A DNA stretch of 64,000 nucleotides from Hybos culiciformis. Its lineage: Eukaryota > Arthropoda > Insecta > Diptera > Hybotidae. The notes below the pieces were generated by a model. That model did no database searches. It had not been told where the DNA came from and saw only the letters and a list, made by a program, of their open reading frames with translations. Shown in pieces: positions 13,681 to 23,737 of the stretch (position 1 is the first letter of the stretch; every line of letters begins with the position of its first letter). Location of the stretch: contig OZ023273.1 of assembly GCA_964007475.1 (NCBI GenBank), positions 43,339,525 through 43,403,524 of the forward strand. The letters are read 5' to 3'. Both the position numbers and the translations under genes were made by a program.

Positions 13681-16659
13681 CGTTTTTACAGAAGAACTGA
13701 AAATTACAAAAAATTAAAAAAAAACTTATTTTAGTACTTTTGCTTTTTTAAAAGTAGAGAATCAACATTTTTTTTTCCATTTTTTTTTCTCAAAAGTCAA
13801 GCCATTTTTTTTTCTTTTATATTTTAGTAAAATTTATGACTTCCCAGTATTAAAATGTATTTTACAGAAAACAGGATCTAAAAATAATAATAAAAAATGG
13901 AAATAATATGTATGTAGGGCTCTAGCGCTGTATATAAAATAAAAAACTGCAACAAAGAAACAAAAAAAAAATTGAAAAAATTTAGAATAGTTTATTTTTT
14001 TGTCACCCACATGGTTTTGTTGTATCAATGCTTTTTTGATTTTTATTGTTTCGCTTCCACTTATGCAAAAAAAAAAAACAAAAATAAAGATGTTCTATCT
14101 AATCAGATTTTCTTTATTCAGATTCCATGTAGAGCTTATAAAAGCTGTTTCAAAGTATAGTAACAACAATTTAACATCTCTGTATAGTCATAGCGATAAT
14201 ACTTATCTTATGAAAATTTGAAATAAAAAGATATGGTTTTTGAAAAATAGACATACGTTAATCAGATATGTAAGCGCGATATGTAAAAGACGATGAATAT
14301 TTATATTTTAAAATTTGATTTTTAAAATTTAAAGCATATGTAATTAGATTATAGGTAGATTATATGTACTCAAAAATTAGGTGATTGGCCAATATTTATG
14401 TATGCCATGTTCAGCAGTTAAACATGTTGTGTCAATTGTCAATTCCAAATCCGGAACATTTGTTTTATAATAAACTGTTCAGACGATTTCATAATCATAA
14501 TAATAGTATGTTTAGTTAGCTTTCACATCTAACACTGTTTTTCCTGATAAAATCGAGTTTTCTGGATTTTAACCATTAATACTTATTCAGGATTGAATCA
14601 CGAAAAATTAAAGCTTAGAATTTTTGATGACTGTTTAATTAAAAGTACTTAAGAAAAGAGTCACGTTTATCTAGCTTTCAAGCTCTAATGCTGAAATAAG
14701 TTATGCAATTACTGAAATTTGCTCAAACTTCTCTTTGTTTTTTTTTTATTTTTCTTGTTGTGAAAATGCATTATACATATATCTAAATTTTTCATAGGGC
14801 AGATAAGTATCGGTTTTCATCATACACGATTATTTCATCTAATAATTAAATAATCAAATGAAGTATTTAAAAAAAATAGTTTTGTGATGAGAAAAATTTT
14901 ATTCAAAACATTTGTTCACCTTTATTAAAAATTTTTTTTTAAATATGCTCTCTCTACAGATTATTTATTATTATGAATTTAAAACATAAACAATTTAGTT
15001 ATTTGAAACGAAGTGCGTGCAAAACAAAAGAAGAATTATTTATTAAAAAAAAAATAGGTGGAAAAATGAAATTATAATTTCATTTTAATTCATAGTTACA
15101 ATGAAATTACAAATTCCATTAGGTTTTCGATTCTACAAATAATACAAAAAGCCATTAAAGAGAAAATATTAGTATGTATTATATAATATTTTGGTATGTA
15201 TGTATTTTGATTAATTTTCAGAAATATGGATTTTAAATTGAAATTTTCTTGACCCTGCACTGAAACAAAATTGCAAATATCTTGTATAAATATATTGTTA
15301 ATGAGTCAAATCGCACTAGTGCAGATGACTTTAGCAAGATAAGCTATTTGTTATGTGAAGAAAAATATATCGTTCGATTCATTTTTAAATATTTATTTAT
15401 TCCTATGATTATGATTGAAAGATTTCAGAAACTAATTCTGTATAAAGAAATATTTTTTTGTAATTTATTATTCGATAGAAAAAATAATAAAAATTATAAG
15501 TTTGATGTAGCAACTTTGGCTCTATGTTATATGCCCCACTTTTTCAACTTCCACTTTGCAAAATGACATTATTCCCAGAATGAAAGTTATGTCATTTCTG
15601 GTGAAAAATATGTCACATTCAACAACTGAGAATTATGGCCCAAATCAAAGTGCAAATAATTACTTAATACATGAGGATTATATCATAAAGGTAACAGGCA
15701 AATAATTTCAAAATGACAAAACTTTCACAATTTGAATTAAACAATAAGTTTCTTTTTCGCAATGTAACCTATGGATGCGCGAATAAAGTCCTTTTCGCTT
15801 GTTCCTGCAGAGCATCAGGGATTAAAACACAACTTAGCAACTCATCGTTGAAAAATCATTGTCATTTCTTTTTGAGAATTATGTCATTGATTGAAATGGG
15901 AGTTCTGTCATAATGGTTTTATGGTCAAACTCCCTTATTTCGTGGTAGTTATGGCGTGGTATGATTATTAAATGAACCTAAAAAATAACTTAATTTTATT
16001 TATATTGAACATATTTGAAACTTGTAAATCTCATATTAAAGCAAAAATAACTTGTTAATCAATTTTATCAATTATTGATATTGGGCATTGTGTTCAATTA
16101 ACATTAAAAGAAAACTTTCTAAGTCTTTCATTCAAGTTTGTACAATTAATACATAACTTTACCCTACAATTTCTGAATATTCATAAGGTCACTTTGAGCA
16201 AAAAATAAATAAAAATAAAAATAAAAAAAAAAAAACAAATTTCTTTAAACCATTTTTATTATTCACGGTTTTGTTTGCAGGCCAAAAATTTTTTTTTAAA
16301 ACAAAAAAAACAAAAAAGAAGCATTTATGAAAATTAAATGCAATATCACCAGCTGAATACAATTGAAAATGTGTCCGGTTAAAAGTGGTGGGAAGTAAAC
16401 AATATATTCGTTTGACGTGAGGTTTGAATTAATTTTTTTTATTTTTTTTTTATTATTCATTATTATAATTATATAGATTTAATGAAATGAAATAAAAGAG
16501 AATATAACATTTATTATTATTATTTTTTTTTTTTTAGATTTTAAATTGTTAAATTATTAATAAATTCAAAATTAGTTATTCCTTGATTAGCAAGATATGG
16601 AAATTTTTACGAGTGAAAATTTCATGGTATATCTCTAGGAGTCGAATAATATGTACATT
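13681..16659. other. A+T-rich DNA without recognised gene
   Basis: Nothing recognisable. The part at about 15520-15960 is less A+T-biased and contains several short TATGTCATT/ATGTCAC motifs, but its open frames (for example 15713-15913) have no recognisable domain. Confidence 0.6.
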
Positions 16660-17628
16660 TAGGGTTGCCAGTTTTTAAAAACCCGAAATCTGGACAAATT
16701 GAAATTTTATTGGTTCAAATCTGGACAAATCTGGACAAAACCTAAAGAAATCTGGATAAAAATCTGGACAAAAATGATATGATTTTTTTTCAAAATTTAC
16801 CATGAAATAAATTAATTTAGTTTTTTTTATCGATCAATATAATTTTATTGCTTATTAATTCATAATGAAATCTTATTATAAATTTGGAAAATTATTATAT
16901 AATGATACAATCTAAATTATATAAAACCAGTGCATCTTTTGTAAAGAAAAAGGCTGTGGAACTCAACATTTTTCTAGGTAGGTAGTAGCCAATTCTCAGC
17001 CACCTGACTCATTATTTCACTTTGAATGAACAAAAAGTATAGAATATCAGCACTTGCCACTATAAAGTTTTGATTTTTGTATTTTTCAGACATTTTTCTA
17101 CATAAATCGGGATTGTTTTATTTATTTATTTTTTTTAATTCGTAGAATAAAGCAAAAAACCCATTTTCTCCTATTCTCAGTCTCAGCCACCCAAACTCTA
17201 TTCTCAGCCACTTTGGAGTTTTTAAAGAATTAAGCAATAAAACTCGGTTTTAAGTAATAATTTCGTTCAATTTAATAATTAGGAACTATAAGTTCATAAA
17301 ACCTAAATTAGAAAACTTAAAAAAACTAAAAAATAATTTTTATGCATTATAATAAGAAAAGTATAAAAAAAATATTTTAAATATAAAACGGTAGTGGAAC
17401 TGAGTTTAGATAATATTTACAATAAATTTAGTTTTTGAATACTATTTTTTTTTTTTAATTTTATTTTATCTGCTAACAATATTGAAAAACTGGACAATCC
17501 AGATGTCCAGATTTGTGTCACTGAAATTTCTGGATTGTCCAGATGTCCAGATTTGAAAAATTTTAAATCTGGACAGGTGCCGAGAAATCTGGACAATCCA
17601 GATGAAAACTGGACGTCTGGCAACCCTA
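16660..17628. mobile_element. Non-autonomous hAT-type element with TAGGGTTGCCAG ends
   Basis: A perfect 12-bp terminal inverted repeat (TAGGGTTGCCAG at 16660-16671; CTGGCAACCCTA at 17617-17628) encloses 969 bp. Flanking 8-bp sites are TGTACATT (16652-16659) and TGTATATT (17629-17636), 7 of 8 identical, the target-duplication length of hAT transposons. Both subterminal regions carry many copies of the motif AATCTGGACA, inverted at the right end, as expected for transposase-binding repeats. The interior has no transposase-like frame; the two overlapping minus-strand frames at the right end are only translations of this repeat. The hAT assignment rests on the ends, the site length and the subterminal repeat layout. 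Confidence 0.85.
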
Positions 17629-18300
17629 TGTATATTCAAAATGGTACAAAAGTTCAATTCATTAGAATACCAATTAAACTTAATAACTTATAATAAATTT
17701 TTAGGTCAATTATTTCACGAAATGTATTAATTTCTTTTAATTCTGCGAAATCAGTTTTAAATTGTAATTCATACATACAGTGCAGCTATATTTTTTTTTT
17801 TTTTTTTATGTATATAGTCAAATCGAACGTTGATGTTTGCAAAATTTCCTATTTGTTATAGCAAGGAAAACTAGCTAATAGTTTTACTTTTTAATATATC
17901 TATTCATATGAATATACCAATATTTGTCATAAAAATTTCAGAAACTCATATTTCATAAAAAAAAATATTTTGTTTTTTATTTTTCGCTAGAAAAAACAAT
18001 AAAAAATTATAATTTTCGAGTAGGAAATTTTGGTACTATTCATTTGCTATATAAATGCAAAATTTTGATGACATACTATCAGAAAATATTGCAGTTTTAG
18101 TTATAACTTTATAGCTGGTCCTTATAGCTAATTTTGCAACAAGTTTTATTTCAGTGCAGATTTTTTATTTATTCCAAAATTCTACATTTAAAAAAAAATG
18201 TAACACAATCTAATATTATGGAATAAATTAATACTAAGAATTAAAGAAATGTCATCGAAACTCCTTTTTTTTATTTATTACGCAGCTTAGCTATTACGCA

Positions 18301-19126
18301 TAGGGTTTCTGGACTGTTTTTAACAGTAACAGTAAAACAGCTGTTTTTTTTTTGAAAAAAATGAAAAACAGCAAACAGCTGTTTTTGGAATTCTGTTTTT
18401 AGTGTTTTTATTAGAGGCTGTGAAGCCTGTAAAACTAGCTGTTGAAAATCTTGGCAGAGAAAATTCAACACTGATGAGCGCTGGCACATCAATAAAATTT
18501 ATGTTTGAGAAACTCTTTTTTATTAAAAGTGAAATTAGCAAGAAGTTGATAAATAATTTCAACATTCGAGTTAATGAACGTTATGTACTTATTATGCGGC
18601 CTTAAGAACTCTACGATCACGACATCGAGAAATTCAAGAGATTTTGCAGACATGTTGGCATCTCGACTTTTTTGTGTAAATGATGTTTAAATAATTGAAA
18701 CAACTGCCAGAAGTGAAATTTTAACTCTACAAAACGAACTTAATGTATTGCTTGAGAAACTTGAATCATCTGCAGTAGCTCCTGGAAAACACAATTTTAA
18801 GTGGTTAAAGGCTGAATTTACTCTTTTCAAAAACAGGACAATTTTCAGTATGTGCTATTACGCATAGGGTACAAAAATAAGAACACGTCTTTCTGACAAG
18901 TCATCACTCGTATTTTTGAAGTATCATCACTCGTATTTTTGAAGTAATATTATACAAAGTTAAAATTGAAAGCATTTAACAAAATCATGCTTAGATATGG
19001 AAACATTTAACTTCAACTTTTAGTAAACATGAAAAAACAGTAAAACAGCTGTTAACTTCTGTTTTTTCAAAATTTTAAAACAGCAAACAGATGTTTTTTT
19101 AAAACTACTGTTTTTTAGAAACCCTA
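18301..19126 (+). mobile_element. Decayed hAT element with perfect ends and target duplication
   Basis: The ends are a perfect 10-bp inverted repeat, TAGGGTTTCT (18301-18310) and AGAAACCCTA (19117-19126). They are flanked by the identical 8-bp duplication ATTACGCA (18293-18300 and 19127-19134). Subterminal regions share ACAGTAAAACAGCTGTT and ACAGCAAACAG motifs, the first holding the palindrome AACAGCTGTT. The interior encodes a degraded piece of hAT-type transposase. A 23-bp exact tandem duplication lies at 18901-18946. A 17-base copy of the left junction (target site plus first six terminal bases) recurs internally at 18854-18870. The element is far shorter than an autonomous hAT and cannot encode a working transposase. 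Confidence 0.92.
18414..18834 (+). pseudogene. hAT-type transposase fragment (degenerate)
   Basis: The first block, 18414-18602, reads EAVKPVKLAVENLGRENSTL, then a segment with KFMFEKL, and ends near NERYVLI before a stop. This pattern (PVKLAVE, LMSA, KFMFEKL, a run of helices, N-E-R) matches, from memory, the helical region ahead of the dimerisation domain in hAT-like proteins of the zinc-finger-BED group. After the stop a second frame (18596-18679) and further pieces to about 18834, including KHNFKWLKAEFTLFKN, look like continuations broken by frameshifts and stops. There is no N-terminal BED finger, no visible catalytic core and no C-terminal dimerisation motif, so it is inactive. Confidence 0.7.
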
Positions 19127-19353
19127 ATTACGCATTACCTAGGAGGAGCAATAAATGCTTCGCTAAGACCATTCAAAAGAAGATACTGATAGGAATCATA
19201 GGTAAAAAGATAAAAAGATACAAGAACTCAGAAATAGTCAATGAAATAATTCACCATATCTTTACTTTCTAAAATCTTAGAAAATTTCTGTATGACAAAT
19301 TATTGTTGTAAGCTTGTAAGCCAGAATCAAATAAAAAATAATAAATAGTAGAT

Positions 19354-19525
19354 TACAATACATGTTAAGAAAATTTGTTATTCTTGCGAGTTGTGTATAC
19401 ACACAAACACATAGACACGAGTCATGTTTATATAATATGTCATGTGATATAATATTGACGAGTGACTATGTGTTTGTGTGTATACACAACGAGCTGTATA
19501 ACAAATTTGATTAACATGTATTGTA
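19354..19525. repeat. Long hairpin, copy A1 of the hairpin-minisatellite repeat family
   Basis: Arms of about 70 bp (19354-19424 and 19456-19525) are inverted copies around a 31-base loop. The shared cores are TGTGTATACACACAAACAC near the loop and TACAATACATGTTAA at the outer ends. A short G-rich stretch with GGGAGAGGGAG follows at 19540-19555. The same layout and related sequence recur at 32796. The element seems to start a little farther left (about 19345, AATAGTAGATT). Copy A1 appears to stop near 19580, without the minisatellite tail. Confidence 0.9.
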
Positions 19526-19689
19526 TACTGCTTTAATGTGCATGGGAGAGGGAGTTGAAAACAATACATTTACAATGAAAAAAATAAACAAAAAAGTTCA
19601 AAATGAAGCAAGGAAATAAAATTTAATTAATACGGAAGTAAATTTATTTCTCGAAATGATTTCAAACCGGATGATTTAAGATCAGCTAA

Positions 19690-19819
19690 TTCCTAAAATA
19701 ATAAAAAAAAAATTAGTAATTTTTCCAAAAAAAATTATTCATTTTCTTTTTTGCAAAAAAAAAAAACGAATAATTTTTTTTTAGAAAAATTACTAATTTT
19801 GTTTTTATTATTTTAGGAA
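19690..19819. repeat. Foldback of about 50-bp arms
   Basis: The left arm (19690-19740) begins TTCCTAAAATAATAA and the right arm (19768-19819) ends TTATTATTTTAGGAA. They pair along nearly their full length, including ATTAGTAATTTTT against AAAAATTACTAAT. The loop is about 27 bases. It lies between two copies of the hairpin-minisatellite family and has no coding capacity. Confidence 0.85.
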
Positions 19820-20214
19820 CTAATGGTCTTCTTAAATTTTATTTAATTTTATTTTTAATTATTAAAAAAAAAAATAATAATTTTATAATTATTTTTTTTT
19901 ATAATTAAAAATAAAATCAAATAATAATTATATAATTATAATTTATATTTACAATAAATAATCTCCTTGTTGCTGCCATTTTCCTCGTTTGTTGATAAAA
20001 GAAAAAAAAATCCTTACTTGACATTTGACAATTGACAGTAAACTTTATAATGACAACAAAGATATTTTCAGGGTTACCATTGTTCTATTTTTATTCATTT
20101 TGTTTTTTTGAATAAAAATAAGTGCAATTTTTGAAGTGTGGTTTAAATTTTTGTACTAAAATCCAACCACACTCGTTTAAAAATTTAGTAGTAGAGGTTC
20201 GAAGATCCTTTAAA

Positions 20215-20745
20215 AATAGTAGATTGAAACACATGTTAAGAAAATTCATCGACTGATCGACTGGCCGCTTTTTAGAAAAAAAAAAAATAGCCGCGTATTT
20301 TTTTATTGGTTCTTTTTTTTTTTTTTTGTTTGCTCAGAGGGAAAATATAGATTAGCTCAGAGGGAAAATATAGATTGTTAGCATTATAAACTAAGCTTTG
20401 TTTGACATTGATATGATGCATGTGAGAGGTATACATTTGCAATTTTTTTTTTTTTTTTGGTATTTGTCTGTATTGAAATATTGTGAGTGTGAGTGATATT
20501 ATTTTTGTTTATAGTATTACGCAGTTCAAAATGAAGAATGTAAATACAATATAGAGCAATGTAAATACAATTTACATCACAGGGAAATGTAAATACAATT
20601 TACATTCCTCTATAATTGGATGTGTATTGATGCATGTAATGGACCATTTACCGAGCTAAATTTGCGAATGTAAATACAACTTACCGAGCTAAATTTGCGA
20701 ATGTAAATACAACTTACCGAAGCCCTGCGCATTAAAATATACTAC
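20215..20745. mobile_element. Hairpin-minisatellite repeat family, copy A2 (hairpin degraded, tail intact)
   Basis: The start (AATAGTAGATT then ACATGTTAAGAAAATT) repeats the start of copy A1. The hairpin is replaced or degraded. From about 20450 the tail is intact and matches copy B: GTATTTGTCTGTATTGAAATA, a TATTACG box near 20515, a tandem region, then TAAATACAAC and GCGCATTAAAATA. The tandem region here uses AATGTAAATACAA at 20537, 20558, 20586, 20667 and 20700, including one nearly exact 33-bp duplication. A 23-bp exact duplication starting GCTCAGAGGG lies at 20332-20377. Confidence 0.7.
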
Positions 20746-21788
20746 ATGCGACATTATTTTATCTTAAATTGTTTTTTCTAACTATAATTATCTGTATTAT
20801 TATTATTATGGGGTTTCTACTTTGCTAAATTTTGTTTGTAAACAGAAAATGTCTACAGGGAACAAGAATAATAATTGCATAAATATTTTATAAGTATAAT
20901 AAAAATGTATCCTTATTATATTTTCAGAACTGATAACATAGTACGAATATCATACATTTAAGTGTATTATATTCAAAATGTCGAATTAATGAAAAAAAAA
21001 AATAAGAAAAAAAATATAGTTGGGAAGAAAGCAATCAGGCAAAAATATTTTCAACAGACTAAACTAAGAACTTTTAAGTCCGTGCCACTTTCCTACGAAT
21101 TAACTATACTATATTTAAACGACAAAATTTTCTTTATAGTTAAAAGTGGTTTCGTATGAATCTACGAGTAAAAAACAAGAGTACATATAACTAAATAAGC
21201 GTTGGAAGAATTATTTCCAGAAAATTTCCATTGAGCTTTTTTTTTTTTTTTCAATTTCTCTTTAAATGGAAAATAAACTTTTTTACGGTATACATATTAA
21301 GATTTTCTCTTTTTTTTTTTTTTAAAGGATAAATGTATTTTCTGAAGCTTAATGAATTTTTGGATCAAAAGGAAATAATAACTGATATTATGTTACGCTT
21401 ATGTACACGCTATATGCCTTTTACATTAAATTCCATTATTTGATTTCTTTTTTATAACGTGGTAATTTCATACTGTATATATAAATATGTATATGCTCTT
21501 AGTATTATTAAAATATTTTCAGGGCATATTTTATTTTTTTGTATATACATATTTATTTATGAATTTTTATTTGTTAAAGTTAAATATGAATTTATTAAAA
21601 TCACATTAATAAGAAAATTATTAAAATGTTGTAAAAAAAATATTATTTACTTCAAAGCTCAACATTGTTTCTTGCAATTTGAAGAATTTTTTTTTAATAA
21701 GAACAATAAGAATTAGGCTTGTATTATATGAAATTGACATTATGAATTAAAATGTATAATATTTTATAACTAGAAATATTCTAAAAAC

Positions 21789-21827
21789 ATGTTTTTAAAT
21801 GTGCAATTAAATTGATTGAAACAAAAA
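21789..21827. repeat. 39-bp direct repeat, copy 1
   Basis: Exact match over 39 bases to 23340-23378 (starts ATGTTTTTAAATGTGCAATT). Copies are about 1.55 kb apart. Confidence 0.9.
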
Positions 21828-22709
21828 AACTATAAAAGTAAAAAATAAAAAAATAATACCGACAGGTCTGTGCTTGACACGATATAATTAACACTAGATT
21901 CGAATCTGTATACAATTTAATTAAATTGGACCAATAATCCATTAAACACACAACAAGAAACGATGATAAAATCTGAAATAATTTTATTAAATTTTGTATA
22001 ATTTACCCTATATAAATTTTAATAAATTTCCTTTCAATATTAATATCATCAGTATATGAGTATTATTTATTATTATTATATATTATATAATATAAAAATT
22101 AAATAAAATAATATCATCGATATTTCAATATCTCAATTTACAATATTATATTTATTATTAAGGCTTTCCATTTGATAAGTTAAGGATTTAAAAGGATCTT
22201 TACAAAATAAATGTAAAAGACTTTTGTTACCAATAATTATAATGACACCGAAAAAATATTTCTTATAAATTGGGCTAAATAAAACTTCAGAATATTTTTA
22301 AACTTTTGTTGGGAAAAAAAGAAGCTTTTAGGATAAAAAAAAAATAGTAGTAGTATACTAAAAAGCTTTTTCGGTCAGTTATATTAACTTCGGCGTACAA
22401 CTATTCTTCCTTTTCGGTATATTATATATATATATAAAAAAAATTTTATGCTTTTTTTTCCCAACATATTTTCACCTTATTATAAGATGGTTTTTATATA
22501 AATTGTCCTGTTTTTACAGTAAAAAAAAAAACACAAACCCTTAACTCAATATACCGAAAATAATTTTAGTTGAATTTTTTAATTCGATCAGTTAAGATGT
22601 GTATTTAAATTACCGGCGGGACAGATAAATTGTCCTTAACATATATGATAAATTTAATAATCTAATATATATGTATAAATAGGATAAAGAACCAACCCTC
22701 CTGTTTAAA

Positions 22710-22743
<34 letters not shown>

Positions 22744-22756
22744 TAAATAAATAAAT
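22710..22756. repeat. AAT trinucleotide microsatellite
   Basis: About ten AAT units followed by AAAT tetranucleotides. Confidence 0.9.
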
Positions 22757-23339
22757 ATGAAATAAAGAAATAAAAATATAAATATTTGAAGTCCTTTTTG
22801 TTGTTTTTTTTTGTTCTGTCTAAAATTAGAACAAAGAAATAAAGGATTTATTTTCTTTTTACATGAAAAAATTTTAATATATATATATATATATTATATA
22901 CTTTAATAATATTAAAAATGAAAATCAAAAAAATTAATGGAAAATGTTAGGCTTAAAAAAAAAAAAATAAATAAAAAAAAAATAAAAATATTTTCCTTTT
23001 TTTTTGTTTTTATATTTTTTTTAAGTGGCTGAGCAGCTAAATTTAGTGGAAATTTAAAATGTAAAAAAAAAAAATTATTTAAAAATATTATAAACATTGA
23101 AATATATATAAAAAAAAAAAAAATTATTTTATATATATATTAAAAATAATAAAGTTATAAAGTTAAAATAAATAATATATAGGTAATAGAAATGTCAAAG
23201 GATATTATTATGAGAAAAAAAATATATTATTTTTAAAATAAATATGGAAAAGAACGTCAATAAATAAATACATGAATAATATAAATTATACAGTGTTAAA
23301 ACAAATAAAATGAAAATTATTATATTAAATGATTGAAAT

Positions 23340-23378
23340 ATGTTTTTAAATGTGCAATTAAATTGATTGAAACAAAAA
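23340..23378. repeat. 39-bp direct repeat, copy 2
   Basis: Second copy of the 39-base sequence at 21789-21827. The DNA between the copies is A+T-rich and microsatellite-rich, with no recognised gene. Confidence 0.9.
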
Positions 23379-23701
23379 TGAATTCAAAAATAAATTTTCT
23401 TGTATGTATATCGAAAAAAAAATTTATCTTTTTCAAAATGAAAATGCATAATGAATGAAAAATAAAATGAATAATGAATTATTAAAGTTAAAAATAATAA
23501 ACATAATTAATGTGTACCTTTGAAAAATAATTATAAATGTAAATATAATATTTAAGATTATTATAGTTAAGAAAAATATTTAAATAAAAAAGTAAGAAAA
23601 TAAATTTAATTTTATAACTCAAACTAAACAAAAAAAGAAAATTAAAAATTTAATTCTTTAAACTATTATGTGGAATAAGAATAAGAAAAGTTTAATTAAA
23701 G

Positions 23702-23705
<4 letters not shown>

Positions 23706-23732
<27 letters not shown>
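23706..23732. repeat. AT dinucleotide microsatellite
   Basis: Uninterrupted AT repeat of about 13 units. Confidence 0.9.

Positions 23733-23737
<5 letters not shown>

Noticed and set aside
17417..17657. Two overlapping minus-strand frames of 63-68 codons
   Set aside because: They translate the repeated CCAGATTT/CTGGACA motif at the right end of the hAT-type element, in two frames.
19378..19569. Cys-containing minus-strand frame (and its analogue at 32827-33009)
   Set aside because: Both translate the long hairpin of the repeat family; their similarity reflects the DNA repeat, not a protein.
20185..20215. GAGGTTCGAAGATCC, resembling a tRNA T-arm
   Set aside because: The stem does not pair properly and no acceptor, D or anticodon arms fit upstream.
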